Made by a program: the position numbers and the translations under genes. From the NCBI GenBank assembly GCA_015494735.1, contig WGAQ01000039.1:1-9212 (forward strand): a DNA stretch of 9,212 nt, in the 5' to 3' direction. The notes under the pieces were generated by a model, which saw nothing but the letters and a program-made list of their open reading frames with translations, did not search any database and had not been told where the DNA came from. The stretch comes from Caldifarciminota bacterium. Its GTDB lineage: Bacteria; Hydrothermota; Hydrothermia; LBFQ01; DSFT01. Shown here piece by piece: positions 4,797-9,212 of the stretch (within the stretch, counting starts at the first letter, position 1; the number at the start of each line of letters is the position of its first letter).

Positions 4797-6085
4797 TCCC
4801 TCTGGAGGGCTCTGCCCTCCCTCAGAATATCCATCAGAATACCTTCGGCTCTGATAATCAGATACAGACTGTCCCTTTGCGAAAACTTCTTCGAATAGAC
4901 ACCCGGGACGAACAGGATTTCCCCGTTGCTCTCCACCACGGGGACAACTTCCCTCAGAACCGGATGGACCTTTCTGCCTATCAGGAGTTCCTTCAATTTC
5001 TTACTTCCAGCCCTGTCCCCCCGCCTGCGGGAGCGAATCTTCAGGGGAAAAGCGACCCTGTTCACGGGGATGGATATTACGCCCCTCCCCCTGCGGGGAG
5101 TAGATGAGGTGTAATAGCTCAGCCTGACCATGGGATGCAGGTTTATGGAAGCCGTACCCGGATAAATGAAGTGAATGCCGTCGAGGGAGGGAATCCTTCT
5201 GTATATAGCGAGAAGTCCATAGGCGGAATGAAGGAAGATGTTGCCCGGAACGTTGAGTTTCCCGCCCTTCCGAATCACTTCCATCGCATCGTCTATGTGC
5301 CTTCTGGTGATGTCGGGAAGAACGCGGGACAGGAGCAGGGGTCCCCAGTAAGTCTCTCCCCTCAGGATATCCGCCCGCAGAAGGTAGAAGGCTCTGCTCC
5401 TGTATATGAGGGCTTTTCTGAAGAGGGAGCGGATCTCCCGCAGGTGGTATATGTAGGTGGAAACGAGATTTCTGTAGGTCCTGCGGAAACCGGACAATCC
5501 CATCGGGAACCTCTTTAGGAGGGGTTTTTCCACCATCAATCGAATGTAGTTCCGCTCGAATTTATCCTCCAGATTGGTTTCATCCACGACGTAATGGATA
5601 CCACCTCTGCGCAATCTTTCTTCTATCTTTGCCTTTTCCACCAGAATCAGGGGTCTGATGATTCTTCCCCTGCGGGGAGGCAGTACCAAACCCATGGGGC
5701 CTGTTCCCTTTATGGAATTGAGGAGGAAAGTTTCGAATGCATCGTTCAGATTGTGGCCAGTGGCGATATATCGAAAACCGTTTCGCAGGGCCACCCTCTT
5801 CAGGACCCTGTATCTCAGAATCCTTCCAGCCTCTTCGATGGAAAGGCCCTTTCTCTTCGCAAATTCCCTCACCCTGACCCTGACGGTGCAGTAAAATATG
5901 CCCATCTCCTTGCCGATGGAGCGAACCCTTCTCTCCTCCTCGAGGGCAGATTCCCGGAGAAGGTGATTCACATAGCAGATACCCACATTTTCCCTGCCCA
6001 GTTTCCGAAGCAGATAATGCAGAAGATAGGTGGAATCCGGTCCACCGGAGAATGCAATCAACACCCGCCTCTTCACCGCCCTCAT
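4793..6085 (-). CDS. tilS: tRNA(Ile)-lysidine synthase
   Basis: 430 residues. TilS converts C34 of the CAU-anticodon tRNA-Ile to lysidine with ATP and lysine, so that it reads AUA; this matters here because ATA codons are frequent in the window. The N-terminal PP-loop domain shows SGGPDS (13-18), YVNHLLRE, EEAGRILRYRVL, GHNLNDAFET (110-119, in the place of the usual GH-ADDQ-ET, with His, Asp and Glu kept), and DETNLEDKFERNYIRL (168-183). The C-terminal TilS domain is present: LKELLIGRKVHPVLREVVPVV and ILFVPGVYSKKF. The start is uncertain. The ATG at 6085 has no ribosome binding site and follows a TAAACT by only 3 bases; a GTG at 6076 is an alternative. It is the third gene after trxB and the S1 protein, 30 bases behind the latter, and is convergent with the peroxiredoxin. 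Confidence 0.94.
   Translation of the reverse strand: MRAVKRRVLIAFSGGPDSTYLLHYLLRKLGRENVGICYVNHLLRESALEEERRVRSIGKEMGIFYCTVRVRVREFAKRKGLSIEEAGRILRYRVLKRVALRNGFRYIATGHNLNDAFETFLLNSIKGTGPMGLVLPPRRGRIIRPLILVEKAKIEERLRRGGIHYVVDETNLEDKFERNYIRLMVEKPLLKRFPMGLSGFRRTYRNLVSTYIYHLREIRSLFRKALIYRSRAFYLLRADILRGETYWGPLLLSRVLPDITRRHIDDAMEVIRKGGKLNVPGNIFLHSAYGLLAIYRRIPSLDGIHFIYPGTASINLHPMVRLSYYTSSTPRRGRGVISIPVNRVAFPLKIRSRRRGDRAGSKKLKELLIGRKVHPVLREVVPVVESNGEILFVPGVYSKKFSQRDSLYLIIRAEGILMDILREGRALQRD
4804..4820. terminator. GC-rich hairpin just after the peroxiredoxin stop, inside the tilS 3' end
   Basis: GGAGGGC (4804-4810) and GCCCTCC (4814-4820) form a perfect 7-base-pair stem with a 3-base loop, beginning 7 bases past the peroxiredoxin stop. 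It could end or protect that transcript. No T-run follows on the plus strand. The same bases encode the last residues of TilS, so the hairpin would also form in tilS mRNA before its stop. Confidence 0.45.
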
Positions 6086-6094
6086 TCAAGTTTA
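6086..6094 (-). promoter_or_regulatory. Possible internal -10 element before tilS
   Basis: TAAACTT (6094 to 6088 on the minus strand) is identical to the element before the hydrolase and carboxyltransferase genes, but is only 3 bases from the annotated ATG. If used, transcription would start just inside the reading frame, which favours a GTG start at 6076. The gene may instead rely on the trxB promoter. Confidence 0.3.
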
Positions 6095-6115
6095 AAGGAG
6101 CACCCCCGTCCGGAA

Positions 6116-6631
6116 TCAGGAATTCCGGGTACGCAGGGAAGCCAGTATATTGTTGGTCCTCACCCTCAGTATTCTGACCTTTATCGTCTTTCCAACCAGC
6201 GAACTGACCTTATCCGCGTACTTCTTCGGGATGTGGGAAGGGGGTATGTATCCCCTCTGCCCCATGATATCCAGAATCAATCCCCCATGGGAAACTCCCA
6301 CAACGCTGGCACTCATCAGCTGGTGCTTTTCCTTCGCCCTGAGAATTCTGCTCAGGATTTCGGTCTCCTTCATCACGTAGTTGGCTTCCCGGAAGGTGAG
6401 TTGCTTGGTGACATAGTTGGCACTGCTGACCACCACCTCCACTTCCTGCCCCTCCTCGAATTTGTTCTTGGTTATGAGGCGCCCCTCCACATCCCATTTC
6501 GGGATGTAGATTCGGTACGAAACCTTCAACTTCTTCGTTATAACCCCTTTGACGGGCTTTTTCTCATCCTTGTACTGAAAGATTTCCGCCCATTTCCTGG
6601 CTCTTTCAACTACTTCCTCCGGACTTAGCAT
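6116..6631 (-). CDS. Small S1-domain RNA-binding protein
   Basis: 171 residues. A short helical N-terminus (MLSPEEVVERARKWAEIF) is followed by a first, degenerate OB-like stretch (about 25-75: VKGVITKKLKVSYRIYIPKWDVEGRL) and a clear S1 domain (about 104-168: SASVVGVSHGGLILDIMGQRGYIPPSHI, then GKTIKVRILRVRTNNILASLR). S1 domains bind single-stranded RNA. The arrangement resembles the first two repeats of ribosomal protein S1, but the protein is far shorter than a full S1 (about 350-560 residues), so it may be a reduced S1 or a separate translation or RNA-decay factor. The ATG at 6631 was chosen because GGAG lies 7 bases upstream and because the upstream in-frame extension is only trxB coding sequence. 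It overlaps the end of trxB by 26 bases. Function is not certain. Confidence 0.8.
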   Translation of the reverse strand: MLSPEEVVERARKWAEIFQYKDEKKPVKGVITKKLKVSYRIYIPKWDVEGRLITKNKFEEGQEVEVVVSSANYVTKQLTFREANYVMKETEILSRILRAKEKHQLMSASVVGVSHGGLILDIMGQRGYIPPSHIPKKYADKVSSLVGKTIKVRILRVRTNNILASLRTRNS

Positions 6632-7598
6632 TTTCCAGCTCCTCCAGGTATTCGACAGCCTTGGTTCCGGCGTACGCTCCATCGGAAACGGCAGTGGCAA
6701 TCTGCCTGAGTTCCTTGCTCCTCACATCTCCCGCAACGAACAGACCGGGAATCTTCGTCTCTGTGGTCTCAGGAGCGATGATGAAGCCCTGATTATCGTA
6801 CTCCAGACCCTCCAGTTCCCTGAAGGGTTCCACCGCAGGCAGCATTCCTATGTATATAAAGACCCCGTCCACCGGGAGTGTGAATTCAATATCCTGCTTC
6901 CTGTCGTACAGGAGCAATTCGTTGACCTTGGTATCCCCGCGGATTTCCCTGACTATGGTATTCAATATGAACTCAACGTTGGGCTTTTTCTTCAGAGCCT
7001 CCACGTATATGGGCTGTGCCCTGAACCCCTCCCTCCTGTGAATCAGGTAGAGTTTCTTCACGATGCCCGTAAGGTACAGGGCTTCCGTAAATGCGGAATC
7101 ACCTCCCCCCACGACGGCCACCACCTTATCCCTGAAGAAGTGCCCATCGCACACGGCACAGTACGAAACCCCCGCACCGTAGAACTTATCCTCTCCGGGA
7201 ACGCCCAGTTTTCTGGGTGTCGCTCCCGTTGCGATTATGGCAGTCTTCCCCTTGAAGGTCCTTCCATCCGCGGTATGAGCCACGAAGAGGTCATCCTCCT
7301 TAACCAGCCTGGTGACCTCGGCGAATTCGATGGGAACGCCGAATTTCTGAACGTGCTGCATCATCCGGTTGGCCAGTTCGGAGCCCTTAATCTCTATGAA
7401 ACCGGGGAAGTTGTCTATCACATCGGAAACTGCCACCTGTCCGCCGGGAGCCTCCTTCTCTATGATGATGGCCTCCTTCATGGCACGGGCCACGTATATA
7501 CCGGCGGTGAATGCAGCAGGTCCTCCTCCGATTATGAGTACATCGTAAATCTTTTCCTCCTGGGACTCCTGACCTCCGGTGGGAGTGAGAATCAGCAT
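6606..7598 (-). CDS. trxB: Thioredoxin reductase (NADPH)
   Basis: 330 residues, the usual low-molecular-weight bacterial type. It passes electrons from NADPH through FAD and a disulfide to thioredoxin. In order: FAD-binding GGGPAAFTAGIYVAR (24-38), PGGQ and the NFPGF loop, ATGATPRKLGVPGE, the redox centre CAVCDG with Cys147 and Cys150, NADPH-binding GGGDSAFTEAL (164-174), HRREGFRAQ (187-195) for the 2'-phosphate of NADPH, and GLFVAGDVR (285-293) with the following RQI-TAV-DG helix. About 15 residues precede the first strand, slightly long. The ATG at 7598 has no ribosome binding site and sits 6 bases after a -10 element, so the mRNA is probably leaderless. It leads an operon with the S1 protein and tilS. 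Thioredoxin is not in the window; the peroxiredoxin is a likely end user. Confidence 0.96.
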   Translation of the reverse strand: MLILTPTGGQESQEEKIYDVLIIGGGPAAFTAGIYVARAMKEAIIIEKEAPGGQVAVSDVIDNFPGFIEIKGSELANRMMQHVQKFGVPIEFAEVTRLVKEDDLFVAHTADGRTFKGKTAIIATGATPRKLGVPGEDKFYGAGVSYCAVCDGHFFRDKVVAVVGGGDSAFTEALYLTGIVKKLYLIHRREGFRAQPIYVEALKKKPNVEFILNTIVREIRGDTKVNELLLYDRKQDIEFTLPVDGVFIYIGMLPAVEPFRELEGLEYDNQGFIIAPETTETKIPGLFVAGDVRSKELRQIATAVSDGAYAGTKAVEYLEELENAKSGGSS

Positions 7599-7633
7599 GG
7601 GGAAATTTTACAGGGCACGGGAAATATACTCAA
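7599..7633 (-). promoter_or_regulatory. trxB promoter, leaderless type
   Basis: This is the best promoter in the window. On the minus strand TTGAGT (7633 to 7628), a 17-base spacer, TAAAAT (7610 to 7605), then 6 bases (TTCCCC) to the ATG at 7598. Both hexamers and the spacing fit the housekeeping sigma consensus, and the start of transcription would fall on or next to the start codon. Confidence 0.65.
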
Positions 7634-7751
7634 CACATGCAAAACGCAGTATCAGCGCAGATTCGAGGGAAATACAGAAATCCATTACCGGAAGTATAGT
7701 TCCCACTTAAAATGCCAGAAATTCACCGGGCGGGCCGTATTCGCTCCACAT

Positions 7752-7788
7752 TTCGCAGCAATGGAATTGCGAACTCTAAACTTATACC
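7752..7788 (+). promoter_or_regulatory. Promoter of the carboxyltransferase gene with an upstream inverted repeat
   Basis: A -10-like TAAACT (7777-7782) is followed by TATACC and the ATG at 7789, a 6-base gap without a ribosome binding site. Just upstream, TTCGCA (7752-7757) and TGCGAA (7768-7773) form an inverted repeat with a 10-base spacer covering the -35 to -10 interval, a natural place for a repressor. The remainder of the gap between trxB and this gene (7634-7751) holds nothing else I can name. Confidence 0.45.
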
Positions 7789-9212
7789 ATGTCCCTGGAG
7801 GATAAGTTCAGGAAACTGGAGGAAATGCGTCTTAAATCCCTGGAGGGAGGTGGACCGGAGCGCATAAAGAAACAGCACGAGAAGGGAAAACTGACGGCGA
7901 GAGAAAGGCTGGAACTTCTGCTCGATGAAGGCTCTTTTCAGGAGATAGACAGGTTCGTCGTCCACAGGATTCACGACTTCGGTCTGGAGGAGAGGAAGAT
8001 TCTGGGGGATGGAGTGATTACCGGATTCGGAACCATCAACGGAAGGAAAGTGGCTGTATTCTCTCAGGATTTCACGGTATTCGGAGGAACTGTCTCCAAG
8101 ACCCATGCCATGAAGATAGTGAAGATAATGGAAACAGCCATGAGGGTGGGGATTCCCGTCATAGGGCTGAACGATTCGGGAGGAGCTAGGATTCAGGAGG
8201 GCATCGAATCTCTGGGTGGATATGCAGACATATTCCTCAGAAACGTTCTCGCAAGTGGCGTAATACCACAGATTTCCGCCATCCTGGGACCCGCCGCAGG
8301 CGGCGCCGTGTACTCCCCCGCCCTCACCGACTTCATCTTTATGAAGAGGAGGACCAGTTATATGTTCATAACCGGACCGGATGTGGTAAAGGCGGTGATG
8401 CATCAGGAGGTGACCTTCGAGGAACTGGGAGGGGCGGATGTCCATGCAACCAAATCCGGAGTAGCCCATTTCGTATATGATACGGAAGAGGAAGTCTTCG
8501 AGGGGATAAAGAAACTGCTCTCCTACCTTCCCAACAACAATATGGAGGAACCCCCGGAGGTGGAGCCCGAAGACGACCCCTACAGGATGGATAAGGACCT
8601 GGATTACATTGTTCCGGACGACCCCAACGAATCATACGACATGCACGAGGTCATAAAGAGGGTCGTGGATGAGGGGAGCTTCTTCGAGGTGCACAGGGAT
8701 TTTGCCCCCAATCTCATAGTGGGATTTGCCCGAATAGGTGGAAAAGTGGTGGGAATCGTAGCAAACCAGCCCATGCACCTGGCGGGGGTTCTGGACATAA
8801 AGGCTTCCATTAAGGGAGCGAGATTCGTCAGGTTCTGCGATGCCTTCAACATTCCCATAGTGACTTTCGAGGATGTTCCCGGATTCATGCCCGGGGTGGA
8901 CCAGGAGCACGGGGGAATAATCAGGGAGGGAGCCAAACTCCTCTATGCATACGCGGAAGCCACTGTGCCAAAGATAACCATAATAACCCGTAAGGCCTAC
9001 GGAGGCGCATACGACGTTCTGGGGAGCAAGCACCTGAGGGCTGACGTGAACCTTGCCTGGCCCACAGCAGAGATTGCCGTTATGGGACCCGAGGCGGCAG
9101 TTAGAATCATCCACAGGAGGGAAATTGCACAGGCAGAGGACCCCAAGGCGGTGGAGGAGGAATTTGCCCGGAAGTACAGGGAGAAGTTCGCCAATCCATA
9201 TTATGCCGCCAA
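7789..9212 (+). CDS. Propionyl-CoA/methylmalonyl-CoA carboxylase carboxyltransferase subunit (3' end beyond window)
   Basis: 474 full codons with no stop before the edge; the family is about 515 residues, so some 40 are missing. This subunit moves the carboxyl group between carboxybiotin and an acyl-CoA. The N-terminal crotonase-like half has GKLTARERLELLLDEGSF (33-50), DSGGARIQEG (129-138, first oxyanion loop) and GPAAGGAVYSPALTDF (167-182). The C-terminal half has ANQPMHLAGVLDIKAS, FEDVPGFMPGVDQEHGGIIREG (360-381) and RKAYGGAYDVLGSKHL (401-416, second oxyanion loop), then ADVNLAWPTAEIAVMG. The Asp in GGAYD (409) seems to match, by motif, the residue reported to favour propionyl-CoA in Streptomyces PccB. 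PccB and MmdA (decarboxylase) homologues cannot be told apart here; the biotin and decarboxylase partners should lie to the right. The start has a -10 element 6 bases before it and no ribosome binding site. Confidence 0.93.
   Translation, partial: MSLEDKFRKLEEMRLKSLEGGGPERIKKQHEKGKLTARERLELLLDEGSFQEIDRFVVHRIHDFGLEERKILGDGVITGFGTINGRKVAVFSQDFTVFGGTVSKTHAMKIVKIMETAMRVGIPVIGLNDSGGARIQEGIESLGGYADIFLRNVLASGVIPQISAILGPAAGGAVYSPALTDFIFMKRRTSYMFITGPDVVKAVMHQEVTFEELGGADVHATKSGVAHFVYDTEEEVFEGIKKLLSYLPNNNMEEPPEVEPEDDPYRMDKDLDYIVPDDPNESYDMHEVIKRVVDEGSFFEVHRDFAPNLIVGFARIGGKVVGIVANQPMHLAGVLDIKASIKGARFVRFCDAFNIPIVTFEDVPGFMPGVDQEHGGIIREGAKLLYAYAEATVPKITIITRKAYGGAYDVLGSKHLRADVNLAWPTAEIAVMGPEAAVRIIHRREIAQAEDPKAVEEEFARKYREKFANPYYAA

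Noticed and set aside
5594..6628. Open frame of 344 codons on the plus strand opposite tilS and the S1 gene
   Set aside because: Both minus-strand genes are well supported by motifs; the plus-strand product has no recognisable domain.
6632..6700. N-terminal extension of the S1 protein to 6700
   Set aside because: The added residues are an out-of-frame reading of the trxB C-terminus; the ATG at 6631 has its own GGAG site.
7723..8469. Open frame of 248 codons on the minus strand opposite the carboxyltransferase
   Set aside because: It lies wholly opposite conserved carboxyltransferase motifs and has His/Tyr/Gly-rich shadow composition.

Overview
The window comes from a bacterium, most likely a thermophile from a poorly characterised lineage. 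Bacterial markers are TilS (a bacteria-only tRNA enzyme), Maf, an SLBB/polysaccharide-export protein, a PqqD-type protein and a lipobox lipoprotein. A thermophilic habit is an inference from the strong use of AGG/AGA (Arg) and ATA (Ile) codons, the short intergenic gaps and an archaeal-type long peroxiredoxin. I cannot name the species.

Layout. (1) Positions 1-2607, minus strand: a tightly overlapping operon, argF (ornithine carbamoyltransferase) > SLBB polysaccharide-export protein > PqqD-like protein > HprK-like P-loop kinase > maf (cut by the window edge). Every junction overlaps by 4 to 13 bases. (2) 2727-2939, minus: a tiny lipoprotein whose mature part is almost wholly Gln, Glu and Thr. 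(3) 3145-4035, minus: a metallo-beta-lactamase-fold hydrolase. (4) 4152-4796, plus: a Prx6/archaeal-type peroxiredoxin, divergent from the hydrolase and convergent with tilS, with which it shares stop-codon bases. (5) 4793-7598, minus: an operon trxB (thioredoxin reductase) > small S1-domain protein > tilS. (6) 7789-9212, plus: the carboxyltransferase subunit of a biotin-dependent propionyl/methylmalonyl-CoA carboxylase, running off the right edge.

How they fit together. Peroxiredoxin and thioredoxin reductase are two parts of one peroxide-detoxifying chain (thioredoxin itself is not in the window). S1 protein and TilS are translation-related. The export/PqqD/HprK-like set resembles the PqqD plus HprK-related kinase pairs known from exopolysaccharide loci, and is the best candidate here for a little-described system.

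Regulation. The head of each transcription unit carries a -10-like element TAAA(A/C)TT. In four genes (argF, the hydrolase, trxB, the carboxyltransferase) it ends 6-7 bases before the ATG and no Shine-Dalgarno sequence is present, which predicts leaderless mRNAs. In the lipoprotein and peroxiredoxin genes the same element sits further upstream, followed by a leader with a strong AGGAGGT-type ribosome binding site. There are no tRNA or rRNA genes, CRISPR arrays or insertion sequences that I can see, and no gene-free stretch longer than about 205 bases.
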